Shown: piece after piece, positions 18,405-27,040 of the stretch | How positions within the stretch are numbered: position 1 is the stretch's first letter | How the letters are laid out: every line of letters starts with the position of its first letter | Assembly (NCBI RefSeq): GCF_003852525.1 | Contig: NZ_QAJL01000009.1 | Coordinates: 113,285 to 177,284 of the forward strand | Length of the DNA: 64,000 bases | From: Pedobacter sp. KBW06 | GTDB taxonomy: Bacteria; Bacteroidota; Bacteroidia; Sphingobacteriales; Sphingobacteriaceae | Reading direction: 5' to 3' | The notes under the pieces: model-generated | What the model saw: the letters and a program-made list of their open reading frames with translations, nothing else | Database searches by the model: none | Told to the model about the DNA's origin: nothing | Translations under genes and position numbers: made by a program

Positions 18405-19145
18405 TTATTTAAAATTAAATATATCGGCTATATTATAAAAGCCTTGTTTATTTTGCAACCACTCCGCTGCAACTATAGCACCCAAAGCAAAACCTGCACG
18501 ACTATGTGCGGTATGTTTCAATTCAATATCATCCACCTCAGAACTATACACGACGGTATGTGTTCCCGGCACATTTTCAATTCGATGTGATTCTATCAGC
18601 ACCTGTTCTTTTTTGATGACATCTTCAAAAGGACTTCCGACCAATTCGTTCACCCATTCTGTCTTGCCATCCAGCTCTTCAATGATTCCTTCAGCAATTG
18701 TCATTGCAGTCCCACTGGGAGAGTCCAGTTTTTGGGTATGGTGAATTTCTTCCACCTGCACATCATAAGCAGGGAAGTTACTCATCAGTTTTGCCAAGAC
18801 TTTATTCACATGAAAGAAGATATTCACTCCTATGCTAAAGTTTGATCCATATAACAAGGTATTGTTACTGCTCAAACATTCATTTTTCACCTCCTGTAGT
18901 TGTCCATACCAACCTGTAGTTCCCACAACAATTGGAAGGTTAGCCTCAAAACAGGCATAAATATTACCTATAGCCGCATCGGGAGCACTAAAGTCAATCG
19001 CGACATCAGCCTTAGAGAGATTAGCCTTATTCAGATCATCGAGGTTATCTGCGCTAATTTTTAAAACGACTTCATGACCTCTTTCCAGTGCAAAACGTTC
19101 AATAATTTGCCCCATTTTACCATAACCCAATAATGCTACTTTCAT
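18405..19145 (-). CDS. dapB: 4-hydroxy-tetrahydrodipicolinate reductase
   Basis: Reduces the dihydrodipicolinate precursor with NAD(P)H in the lysine and meso-diaminopimelate pathway. The protein has 246 residues. The Rossmann loop is 'GYGKMGQ' (7-13); 'VGTTGW' (74-79) and the catalytic segment 'EIHHTQKLDSPSGTA' (133-147, with His135-His136, Lys139 and the GTA turn) are intact. It lies between DUF5683 and lepB in an operon that begins with parA, so cell-wall precursor supply may be co-expressed with chromosome segregation and secretion genes. Confidence 0.95.
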   Translation of the reverse strand: MKVALLGYGKMGQIIERFALERGHEVVLKISADNLDDLNKANLSKADVAIDFSAPDAAIGNIYACFEANLPIVVGTTGWYGQLQEVKNECLSSNNTLLYGSNFSIGVNIFFHVNKVLAKLMSNFPAYDVQVEEIHHTQKLDSPSGTAMTIAEGIIEELDGKTEWVNELVGSPFEDVIKKEQVLIESHRIENVPGTHTVVYSSEVDDIELKHTAHSRAGFALGAIVAAEWLQNKQGFYNIADIFNFK

Positions 19146-19190
19146 CGTTGCTTCTATTTGTATTTTCGTCTTTATTTAATAAAATCTGTT

Positions 19191-19820
19191 TTAAAAACTG
19201 AGCGTAACCTTGAATCCGGGTGCCGCTGTATTTAAGCCATACATCGTATTGGTATTCATATTGATCACCGTTGGTGAAAATTTAACCGCTACATCCCCCA
19301 CATCAAAATATTTTAATCTTGCATCAATATATGCCTCTACCACATTCAGAAGGTACAGGCCAACAAAAGAGAAGATAATGATTTGCTTGTTTCTCTTGTA
19401 AAGATCTTTGGCATTCACCAGGCCTTGTTCCTCGACTGATCTATAGAGTTGATTCTGACGCAGGCCTTTATTTTCCAAACGGTAATTCAGCTCATCGAGG
19501 ACCTCATGATAACTCTTATTATTATCGATAAAAGAAATGGTGAGTAATGTTGCACCAGTATAGATTCCGGCTACTTTTAATCCTCTATAGAAGGTGAATC
19601 CATTTCTGATCTGCCCAAGCCCCGGGAGCATTGCAGAACGGAGCATTGCCCGGCGACCGGCTATTTTACCAGGATTTATATATTTTGGTTTTAAGGTGTC
19701 TACCTTTTTTTCGACCGGCTTTAAGGCCGTGCTGTCTTTCTTATTGACCAATACTTCCTGCGATTTAACCGCAAAAGAAGTAAGCATCAATAACACCGAC
19801 AACAGGAAAATCTTTGACAT
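19191..19820 (-). CDS. DUF5683 family protein
   Basis: A 209-residue protein with an N-terminal signal peptide ('IFLLSVLLMLTSFAVKS') and one or two further hydrophobic segments ('AGIYTGATLLTISFI', 'IIIFSFVGLYLLNVVEAYI'). The central 'AMLRSAMLPGLGQIRNG' is the part I recognise as DUF5683. It is probably an envelope protein; the function is unknown. The ATG at 19820 overlaps the parB stop (TAATG), which decides the start over an in-frame TTG six bases upstream. Its place in the par-dap-lep operon suggests envelope growth or division. Confidence 0.8.
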   Translation of the reverse strand: MSKIFLLSVLLMLTSFAVKSQEVLVNKKDSTALKPVEKKVDTLKPKYINPGKIAGRRAMLRSAMLPGLGQIRNGFTFYRGLKVAGIYTGATLLTISFIDNNKSYHEVLDELNYRLENKGLRQNQLYRSVEEQGLVNAKDLYKRNKQIIIFSFVGLYLLNVVEAYIDARLKYFDVGDVAVKFSPTVINMNTNTMYGLNTAAPGFKVTLSF

Positions 19821-20740
19821 TACCAATCCAATAATTCTAAAATTCTGCTCAGGTCATCCTCAGACATAAAAGGAATTTCAATTGCTCCCTTACCATTCTC
19901 TCCTACTTTGAGTTTCACTTTAGTTGCAAATTTAGATGCCAGATCCTTCTGTAATTTCTGATATTCGAAAGACACCCCTTTAGGTTGTCGTTGAAACTTA
20001 GATTTGACTTCAACACTGTTGATGCTTCTTACCAATTCTTCAACCTTTCTAACGGAAAGCCCTTTATCAATAATTTCCTGATGGATAAAAAGTTGTTTAT
20101 CGACTTCTTCAACATTGATCAATGCACGGGCATGTCCCATGGAGATCTTTTGATCGCGGATCGAGATCTGAATTACTGGTGGCAGTTTCAGCAGGCGAAG
20201 GTAATTGGTTACCGTAGTTCGGTTTTTACCTACACGTTCTCCTAATTGCTCCTGTTTCAAATTACACTCCTCCAGCATTCTTTGAAAACTCAGTGCTACC
20301 TCAATGGCATTCAGGTTTTCACGCTGGATATTTTCGATAAGCGCCATCTCCAGCATTTGCTGGTCATTGGCACTCCGTACATAGGCGGGAATTTCAGTCA
20401 ACCCAGCCAATTTGGAAGCGCGTAATCTTCGTTCACCTGAGATCAGCTGGTATCTGTTTCCAGTCTGTTTCCGCACGGTAATCGGCTGGATCAGTCCCTG
20501 AATTTTGATGGATTCTGAAAGTTCAATTAAAGCAACCTGATCAAACTCCGTGCGCGGCTGGAAAGGGTTGGTATCAATATCAGAGATTTTGATATTCCCA
20601 ATAGCACTATTATTGCCGGTTTCCTGCCTGGTTTCGCTTACAGGGTTAACTCCATTTTTTGGTGGATTAACCGAGTCGCTGTCATCTAAAAGCGCACTCA
20701 ACCCTTTACCTAAACCTGTTTTTCGCTGAAAAGATGTCAT
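19820..20740 (-). CDS. parB: Chromosome partitioning protein ParB
   Basis: The parS-binding CTPase clamp that loads onto origin-proximal DNA. The protein has 306 residues. The N-terminus carries 'KTGLGKGLSALL', the ParA-contact tail. The CTPase domain has 'NPFQPR' (58-63), 'GERRLRA' (102-108) and 'ENIQRENLN' (136-144). A helix-turn-helix follows ('EQLGERVGKNRTTVTNYLRLLKLP'-type region, about 176-200), and the dimerisation domain is at the C-terminus. It lies 10 bases downstream of parA. I saw no parS-like TGTTTCACGTGAAACA site in the window. Confidence 0.95.
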   Translation of the reverse strand: MTSFQRKTGLGKGLSALLDDSDSVNPPKNGVNPVSETRQETGNNSAIGNIKISDIDTNPFQPRTEFDQVALIELSESIKIQGLIQPITVRKQTGNRYQLISGERRLRASKLAGLTEIPAYVRSANDQQMLEMALIENIQRENLNAIEVALSFQRMLEECNLKQEQLGERVGKNRTTVTNYLRLLKLPPVIQISIRDQKISMGHARALINVEEVDKQLFIHQEIIDKGLSVRKVEELVRSINSVEVKSKFQRQPKGVSFEYQKLQKDLASKFATKVKLKVGENGKGAIEIPFMSEDDLSRILELLDW

Positions 20741-20750
20741 TAAGATAATT

Positions 20751-21554
20751 TTATATAATTGCTGTATTTACATCCTGCACTTCTTTTACCAATCCGTTTT
20801 TACGGACGATTTCCCGTGCCAGGTTCAGATAGTTAATCGCCCCTTTACAATTTGCATCGTGCATAATTACAGAAATCCCATAACTAGGCGCTTCACTCAG
20901 ACGGGTATTTCTTTGGATGATCGTTTCAAATACCAGGTCTTGAAAATGGGTTCTTACTTCCTCTACTACCTGATTTGACAAACGTAAACGAACGTCATAC
21001 ATCGTCAGTAAAATACCTTCGATTTCCAATGCAGTATTTAAACGGTTTTGAACAATTTTAATTGTATTCAATAATTTCCCCAGTCCTTCAAGAGCGAAGT
21101 ATTCACACTGAACAGGGATAATCACTGAATCTGCCGCAGTAAGCGCATTGATGGTGATTAAACCCAGAGAGGGTGAGCAATCAATGATGATAAAATCATA
21201 CTGATCTTTAATTTTCTCCAGAACGGCCTTCATTTTATATTCCCTGTTGTTCAGATTGATCATCTCAATCTCTGCACCGACCAGGTCGATGTGAGCAGGC
21301 AAAAGATCTAAATTGGGAGTTTCGGTTTTCTGTATGGCATCCATCGGCTCGATATCATTAATGATACACTCGTAGATGCTGTTTTTTATACTTCTTGGAT
21401 CAAAGCCAATACCAGAGGTAGAGTTTGCCTGAGGATCTGCGTCAACCAATAAAGTTCTGTATTCCAGTACGGCTAAACTTGCGGCTAAGTTTATAGATGA
21501 AGTAGTTTTACCCACACCACCTTTTTGATTTGCCAATGCAATAATTTTACTCAT
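20751..21554 (-). CDS. parA: Chromosome partitioning ATPase ParA/Soj
   Basis: A 267-residue Walker-type ATPase that drives ParB-parS complexes apart. The deviant Walker A 'KGGVGKTT' is at residues 11-18, with both signature lysines; 'LLVDADPQANST' (about 38-49) is switch I and 'FIIIDCSPSLG' (about 121-131) is Walker B. The ATG at 21554 opens an operon read leftward into parB, DUF5683, dapB and lepB. The pairing with parB rules out MinD. Confidence 0.95.
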   Translation of the reverse strand: MSKIIALANQKGGVGKTTSSINLAASLAVLEYRTLLVDADPQANSTSGIGFDPRSIKNSIYECIINDIEPMDAIQKTETPNLDLLPAHIDLVGAEIEMINLNNREYKMKAVLEKIKDQYDFIIIDCSPSLGLITINALTAADSVIIPVQCEYFALEGLGKLLNTIKIVQNRLNTALEIEGILLTMYDVRLRLSNQVVEEVRTHFQDLVFETIIQRNTRLSEAPSYGISVIMHDANCKGAINYLNLAREIVRKNGLVKEVQDVNTAII

Positions 21555-21602
21555 TTATCTTTTTAATAATTACCAATTATTTACTGAAGGCTTGCTGTTT
21601 AC

Positions 21603-21634
21603 TTGATTTAAGTCTATAAAAAATGCTATTTTTG
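21603..21634 (+). promoter_or_regulatory. Bacteroidota-type promoter for the flavin reductase gene
   Basis: TTG at 21603-21605 and TATTTTTG at 21627-21634, separated by 21 bases. This matches the TTG / TAnnTTTG pattern of the Bacteroidota primary sigma factor. The expected transcript would have a leader of about 95 bases before the gene at 21738. Confidence 0.6.
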
Positions 21635-21737
21635 TATTGATTCAGGCACATTTTAATGATTAGCTAAGATACAAACAATTTGACACATACGGCATATAGG
21701 TCATAAGTGTTTTACACATCTTATTAACAATTTATAC

Positions 21738-22259
21738 ATGGTAACTATCATCTCAGGAACAAACAGACCTGGAAGTAATACGCTTAAAGTAGCAAAATAT
21801 TATCAGAAAGTACTGTCAGAAAAAGGATTGCAAGCAAATATATTTAGTCTGGAGCAGTTACCTGAGACCTTGATTTCTTCAGATTTGTATGGAAAAAGAA
21901 GCCAGGAATTCGAGCCGATTCAGGAATTAATGACCAAAACAAGTAAATTTTTATTCATCATTCCAGAATACAACGGGAGTTTCCCCGGAGTACTTAAAAC
22001 TTTTATTGATGCCTGTCAGTTTCCGGAGAGTTTTTACGATAAAAAGGCTGCTTTGGTAGGCATTTCTTCCGGAAAATACGGCAATATAAGAGGAATTGAC
22101 CATTTTGGTGGAGTCTGCAGCTATCTACATTTGAATGTTTTGCCGCTAAGAATTCATGTTTCCGCCATTAAAATGGAGCTGAACGAACTGGAAGACTTTT
22201 TCAAGGAAGACACCTTAAAGTTCACGAATCAGCAAATGGATAAATTTATCGCATTCTAA
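21738..22259 (+). CDS. NAD(P)H-dependent FMN reductase-like flavoprotein
   Basis: A 173-residue flavodoxin-like protein. The FMN phosphate loop is 'GTNRPGSNT' (6-14), and 'PEYNGSFPGVLKTFIDA' (about 76-92) is the second flavin-contact segment typical of the FMN_red family (azoreductases, chromate reductase ChrR, quinone reductases). It probably transfers electrons from NAD(P)H to quinones or xenobiotics in the cytoplasm; the substrate is unknown. It is transcribed away from parA and converges with the next gene, 6 bases apart. Confidence 0.85.
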   Translation: MVTIISGTNRPGSNTLKVAKYYQKVLSEKGLQANIFSLEQLPETLISSDLYGKRSQEFEPIQELMTKTSKFLFIIPEYNGSFPGVLKTFIDACQFPESFYDKKAALVGISSGKYGNIRGIDHFGGVCSYLHLNVLPLRIHVSAIKMELNELEDFFKEDTLKFTNQQMDKFIAF

Positions 22260-22265
22260 AATGCG

Positions 22266-22721
22266 CTAAACCCCAAAGCTGCTCCAGTTTTTACCTTCAT
22301 TTCCAAAAACAAAATATCCCGGATATAACATCTCTGCGATATCTTCCAGTAAGGAGACCATTTCCTGAGGGTTTTTAGCTGCAACGGCCTGATCATCCAA
22401 AATATATACCCTGTTGTATTCTACCGCAGGCCATTCTTTACTCAATAGAGAAGGTAAAAGTCCCATCATTTCCAGCATACTGGCATCCTTTTCTGCGTAA
22501 ATCAAAACTCTTGCCTGATTAACATCCTCCTGTAAAATACCTCCTGCATCATTAATGATTCCTTCAAATTCGCGGTTTAAATGGTTCTCCGTATCCAGGC
22601 AAGCAACGGTTACTGGTTCCATAAATTTTATTTTATGCTGAATAAGATCCACACGCTCCTGAAGTTCTTCACTCAACACTTCATTCTCCACCTTATTTAT
22701 AACCGCATTTAAAAAAGACAT
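22266..22721 (-). CDS. BtuF-like periplasmic-binding-protein C-lobe domain, without signal peptide
   Basis: The protein has 151 residues. From about residue 24 the pattern 'RVDLIQHKI...PVTVAC', 'INDAGG', 'NRVYILDD' and 'LLEDIAEMLYP' follows the C-terminal half of cobalamin/iron-siderophore binding proteins (BtuF/FepB type). The N-terminal lobe and any signal peptide are missing; the first 20 residues are a charged helix. The frame is intact, with a clean ATG and stop, so it is a short domain protein rather than an obvious broken gene. It is probably cytoplasmic. Its role is unknown, and no transporter genes lie beside it. Confidence 0.6.
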   Translation of the reverse strand: MSFLNAVINKVENEVLSEELQERVDLIQHKIKFMEPVTVACLDTENHLNREFEGIINDAGGILQEDVNQARVLIYAEKDASMLEMMGLLPSLLSKEWPAVEYNRVYILDDQAVAAKNPQEMVSLLEDIAEMLYPGYFVFGNEGKNWSSFGV

Positions 22722-22766
22722 ATTGATTTATTTATTACTTTGTGCAAAATTAGTATTCCTACACTG

Positions 22767-24398
22767 ATGCATCGTATTATAACACATATTTTTTGCGGAT
22801 TATTACTTCTGGGCATTATATCTTGTACAAACAGCGGCTCTGACAAAGAGAAAAAGGTGTTTAACATGAATCTTGATCAAAACCTTACTTCTCTTGATCC
22901 GGCATTTGCAAGGAATCAGAACGCGCTCTGGATGGTCAACCAGATTTTCAATGGATTGGTACAGATAGACAGTAATTTAAATACGCTTCCCTGTATTGCA
23001 AAAAGCTGGAAAATATCTGATGATGGTATGGACTACACCTTTAACCTCAGGACTGATGTTTATTTCCACGATGACCCTACTTTTCCCGGTGGAAAGGGAA
23101 GAAAAGTAATCGCTTCGGATTTTGTATACAGTTTTAACCGGCTGATAGACCCTAAAGTTGCCTCTTCAGGAAGCTGGATCTTTAGTGATAAGGTAAAAGA
23201 CATTCATAACTTTATCGCCATAGACGATACGACCTTTCGCATTAAACTAATTAAACCTTTTCCCCCATTTCTCAGTTTACTGACGGCGCAATACTGCTCG
23301 GTAGTCCCGGAAGAGGTGGTAAGTCATTATGGAAAGGATTTCCGCAGCCATCCAATAGGTACCGGTCCTTTCAAATTCAGGTACTGGAAAGAAGATGAGG
23401 TCCTGGTAATGGTAAAAAATGAAAAGTACTGGGAGAAAGAAGCAGGTCAGACTTTACCCTTTCTGGATGCAGTGAAAGTCACTTTCATCAGCGATAAGCA
23501 AAGTGCATTCATGAATTTCATCAAAAAAGAACTTGATTTCTTTGACAAAGTTGACGGCAGTTACCGTGACGACATTTTAACCAAAAGCGGGAATATGACC
23601 AGCAAATACAAGGGGAAATTCAAGCTCCGGAAGGGCGCTTACCTCTGCACCGAATACGCTGGATTCCTGGTAGATACATCTAAATCTATCGCTAAGAATT
23701 CGCCGTTAAAATATAAAAAAATACGACACGCGATTAATTATGCCATCGACAAACCTAAGTTGATTAAATACCTTAGAAACAGCATCGGAATTCCTGCGAC
23801 TTCAGGTTTTATCCCTCAGGGGATGCCTGGTTTTGACAGCACCGCAGTAAAAGGATATCACTACGAGCCAGAAAAGGCAGCAAGATTATTGACTGAGGCT
23901 GGATTTCCAAATGGAAAAGGAATGCCGCAGATCACCCTGAGTACTTCTACAACTTATAAAGACCTCATGGAGTTTATTCAGGGAGAACTGAACGCGATTG
24001 GAATAAAAGTAAAAGTCGATGTGAGCCCTAATGCGAGTTTAAGAGATATGATGTCTAAAAATGCAGTAAACTTCTTCAGGGGTTCCTGGATTGCAGATTA
24101 TGGTGATGCAGAGAACTACCTTGCAATGTTTTACTCCAAGAATAAGGTTCCGGATGGCCCTAACTATACGGGATATTTCAACAAAGATTTTGACCGCTTG
24201 TTTGAAAGCAGTTATTATGAAAATGATCCAAAGAAGCGCTTCCTTTTGAATCAGAAAATGGACAGAATGGTGATCGAATATGCGAATATTGTTCCTATAC
24301 TATACGATCAGTCGATTGTCATGACCCAAAACAACATCAGCGGATATCCGCTAAATCCATTAAATCTGATGATTCTGAAAACGGTAAAGAAGAAATAA
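22767..24398 (+). CDS. Peptide/nickel-type ABC transporter substrate-binding lipoprotein
   Basis: The protein has 543 residues from the ATG at 22767, which opens the lipoprotein signal 'LLLLGIISC'; an upstream ATG-like start at 22740 adds nine unneeded residues. The SBP_bac_5 pattern is clear: 'NLDQNLTSLDPAFARN', 'DGMDYTFNLRTDVYFHD', 'PIGTGPFKFRYW' and 'RHAINYAIDK'. These proteins bind oligopeptides or related ligands for Dpp/Opp-type transporters. No permease or ATPase gene is nearby, so it is an orphan in this window. It is transcribed away from the BtuF-like gene, and its stop lies inside a palindrome shared with the converging receptor gene. Confidence 0.9.
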   Translation: MHRIITHIFCGLLLLGIISCTNSGSDKEKKVFNMNLDQNLTSLDPAFARNQNALWMVNQIFNGLVQIDSNLNTLPCIAKSWKISDDGMDYTFNLRTDVYFHDDPTFPGGKGRKVIASDFVYSFNRLIDPKVASSGSWIFSDKVKDIHNFIAIDDTTFRIKLIKPFPPFLSLLTAQYCSVVPEEVVSHYGKDFRSHPIGTGPFKFRYWKEDEVLVMVKNEKYWEKEAGQTLPFLDAVKVTFISDKQSAFMNFIKKELDFFDKVDGSYRDDILTKSGNMTSKYKGKFKLRKGAYLCTEYAGFLVDTSKSIAKNSPLKYKKIRHAINYAIDKPKLIKYLRNSIGIPATSGFIPQGMPGFDSTAVKGYHYEPEKAARLLTEAGFPNGKGMPQITLSTSTTYKDLMEFIQGELNAIGIKVKVDVSPNASLRDMMSKNAVNFFRGSWIADYGDAENYLAMFYSKNKVPDGPNYTGYFNKDFDRLFESSYYENDPKKRFLLNQKMDRMVIEYANIVPILYDQSIVMTQNNISGYPLNPLNLMILKTVKKK

Positions 24399-24417
24399 TA
24401 AAGGCCTTTATTATTTC
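24392..24417. terminator. Palindromic bidirectional terminator
   Basis: A perfect 26-base palindrome centred at 24404/24405 (AAAGG-CCTTT core), placed between converging genes and containing the stop codon of the binding-protein gene. Each strand reads into a T-rich arm, so it can stop transcription from both sides. Confidence 0.7.
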
Positions 24418-24431
24418 AGACAGGTTATTCT

Positions 24432-26867
24432 TTAGTTCTGAACACCTCCCATTCCACCTTGATCTTCTTTTTTCAAATCGTCGTTCTTAACACCTTTCTT
24501 AGGCTGTGTGAATTTCAATTTACCAAAGTTATAGCTCAGGTTGATTCCGAAAGAACGTAATGGGTAATGGATGTTTGTTTTTTGCTCGTAAGTATCTCCC
24601 TGGGCGTTCTTTCCTTTATTTACAGTATTGATCACCAGGTCACGGCTGAATGGATTCAACACGTTCAAACCAATTGTAGCTTTTTTCTTCCAGATTTCTT
24701 TCTTCAATGCTCCTCCGTAAAAATACATTGCATCCGTTTTCCCCTGGAATGTACGGCGTGGAGAATTGATGACTCCCCAGATCTCAGTATTCCAACCACC
24801 TGGGAACGCATAGGCAGAACGCGCAAATGCGGTATAGTTCAGGAATGTACCTGTATTTACGGCATTGGTTGAACTGTTATTATTTACATTATAGGTATTT
24901 AAACCAATATTTGCCATTAAAGTCCATTTTGGCTTTGGATTATAACTTCCAAAAATGTTCATCCCATAAGACTCACTTCTTCCAACATTGGTATAACTGG
25001 TTAGAAATGCCTGTGGCGCTCCCGGAGCAACAGGAAGAGGGGTAATGATGCTCTCAATCACATCTTTAGTTGAACGATAGAATACTGATGCATTGATAAC
25101 CGATCCTTTGATAAAAGTAGAGTATCCCATTTCAATGTTATCACTTAATTCAGGATTTAAACCAGGATTACCTTTCAGGATGCTAAACTGATCGCTTTTA
25201 TTTTCAAATGGATTTAAGTAGAACAAACTTGGACGCTGAATCCTTCTGTTATAGCTGACTTTAATGGTACTAGCCCCTTTTAAAGATTGAGAAAGGATCA
25301 AACTTGGAAATAAGTTAAAATAGTCGTTCCCGAACGGCACTTTTGTACTAGACAACCAGTTGATCTTCGTATACTCCGCCCTTAGCCCTGCTTTGGCCGT
25401 AATTTTCTTAGTCAATTTAAAACCTAATACCCCATAAGCAGCACCCACATTTTGATCATAATCAAAATCCTGATTGACATCACTATAGGTACTAATGATA
25501 TTTCTGAAGATCCCTTTTACACCTGTTTCAAGTGTGGTTGTCTTGCTGAATGGATACACATAATCCGTTTGTACAGTATATTCATTGTTCTTTCCTGTAT
25601 TTGAATCAAACACCTCAACCGGAAGCTCCTGAATAACAGTTTTATTTGAATAATCACTGGTGTTTCTTCCTGTAGATAACTGAGCAGAGATACTAAACTC
25701 CTCTCCCTCCTTTTTGCTGGTTTTTCTATAATCCACACTCCAGTCCAGATTATTAAATCCCATATCCATATCTCTGGTGATAACAGAACCCAGATTTCCG
25801 TTCACCTTGCTGGTGGTAGTCCCCGGACCTCCATTAGAGAATCTATTGATTTTCAAATTGGTACTGATATTATGATAGTTATTAAAATCATAATCTATTC
25901 CAGTACTACCATTATAGCCCACTCTTGACCAGTCAGAAAATCCATTCTGCTCCAAACTTGTCCCCCCTCCTGTCTGTAAGGCAACCATATTTGAAGAGAC
26001 TACTTTTGAATTTTGAGGATAAGCGTGATTTACACCCAGACTACCCGTTAAAGACAAACGTCCAGTTTTGGCATTTAAGTTAAAAGCACCGTTATTTGAA
26101 CGCGTTCCAACTGAAGTATTTACACTGCCACTGGTACCTTCAGCAGATTTCTTTTTAGTAATGATATTGACAATCCCACCTGAGCCTTCTGCATCGTATT
26201 TTGCCGAAGGACTCGTAATCACCTCCACACTCTTAATCTGTTCTGCAGGAATCATTTTAAGCGCATCGGCAACACTATTGGCCATCGTTCCTGAAGGCTT
26301 TCCATTGATCAAAACCCGTACAGAACTTCCTCTCATTTGAAGATTGCCATTTACGTCAACAGACAACATTGGCACCTTACGCATCACATCAGTAGCATCA
26401 CCACCTGCATTGGTAATGTCCTGTTCTGCATTATAGACCAATTTATCTACTTTATTTTCTATCAACGCTTTTTGTCCGCTGATTTCAACTTCTTTCAGAT
26501 TACCTGCTGTTGCGCTCAGGTAAATGGTTCCTGCATTTAAATCAGGTTTTTCAGGAGTAGTTTTTACGACCATCACTTTCGTTTTATAGCCCATAAAACC
26601 AATCGACAATTTATATTCTTCAGGACTTACATTAGCTAATGTCACCTTTCCACGTTCATCAGTTACGGCTCCATTTACAGACTTATTATCTTTAGATTTG
26701 ATTAAGGACACTGTTGCATAATCGATTGGTTTTTTGCTCGCCGAATCCAGGATTATTGCGGTAATCCTCCCTGTAACCATCTTTTTTGCCGGTCCTCCCA
26801 TGGGAAACTGTGCTTTCGCCCCGAGCATCAAGATAATACCGGCAAATAATAGTATAGATTTTTTCAT
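24432..26867 (-). CDS. TonB-dependent receptor, outer membrane beta-barrel family
   Basis: About 811 residues from the ATG at 26867 ('MKKSILLFAGIIL', signal peptide ending GAKAQ); an in-frame ATG four codons upstream (26879) is almost as good, while TTG at 26900 is unlikely. A carboxypeptidase-regulatory-like domain (about 30-115) is followed by a plug ('VDKLVYNAEQDITNAGGDATDVMRK'-type region, then 'SVEVITSPSAKYDAEGSGGIVNI') and a barrel of the OMP_b-brl_3 type. This group lacks a SusD partner and is often linked to peptide or metal uptake or to envelope functions; the ligand is unknown here. The C-terminus is a Gly/Asp/Lys-rich tail rather than a terminal aromatic residue. Confidence 0.88.
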   Translation of the reverse strand: MKKSILLFAGIILMLGAKAQFPMGGPAKKMVTGRITAIILDSASKKPIDYATVSLIKSKDNKSVNGAVTDERGKVTLANVSPEEYKLSIGFMGYKTKVMVVKTTPEKPDLNAGTIYLSATAGNLKEVEISGQKALIENKVDKLVYNAEQDITNAGGDATDVMRKVPMLSVDVNGNLQMRGSSVRVLINGKPSGTMANSVADALKMIPAEQIKSVEVITSPSAKYDAEGSGGIVNIITKKKSAEGTSGSVNTSVGTRSNNGAFNLNAKTGRLSLTGSLGVNHAYPQNSKVVSSNMVALQTGGGTSLEQNGFSDWSRVGYNGSTGIDYDFNNYHNISTNLKINRFSNGGPGTTTSKVNGNLGSVITRDMDMGFNNLDWSVDYRKTSKKEGEEFSISAQLSTGRNTSDYSNKTVIQELPVEVFDSNTGKNNEYTVQTDYVYPFSKTTTLETGVKGIFRNIISTYSDVNQDFDYDQNVGAAYGVLGFKLTKKITAKAGLRAEYTKINWLSSTKVPFGNDYFNLFPSLILSQSLKGASTIKVSYNRRIQRPSLFYLNPFENKSDQFSILKGNPGLNPELSDNIEMGYSTFIKGSVINASVFYRSTKDVIESIITPLPVAPGAPQAFLTSYTNVGRSESYGMNIFGSYNPKPKWTLMANIGLNTYNVNNNSSTNAVNTGTFLNYTAFARSAYAFPGGWNTEIWGVINSPRRTFQGKTDAMYFYGGALKKEIWKKKATIGLNVLNPFSRDLVINTVNKGKNAQGDTYEQKTNIHYPLRSFGINLSYNFGKLKFTQPKKGVKNDDLKKEDQGGMGGVQN

Positions 26868-27040
26868 AATAGTTTTCATTTCTTCAATTAGTCTACGCAA
26901 GGTAAATTTTGTTACACGTTTAGACTATAGATTTTGGGCTTCGTCCAATTATTTAACGGCGAACTGCTCTTTTTGATCGGTGAAAGGAGTTGCGGACCTT
27001 TTCGTAAAAAAATCGATACAAGTCTTGGGCATCTTTGATT

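Noticed and set aside
19820..21737. parS site near parA/parB
   Set aside because: No sequence close to TGTTTCACGTGAAACA was found here or elsewhere in the window.
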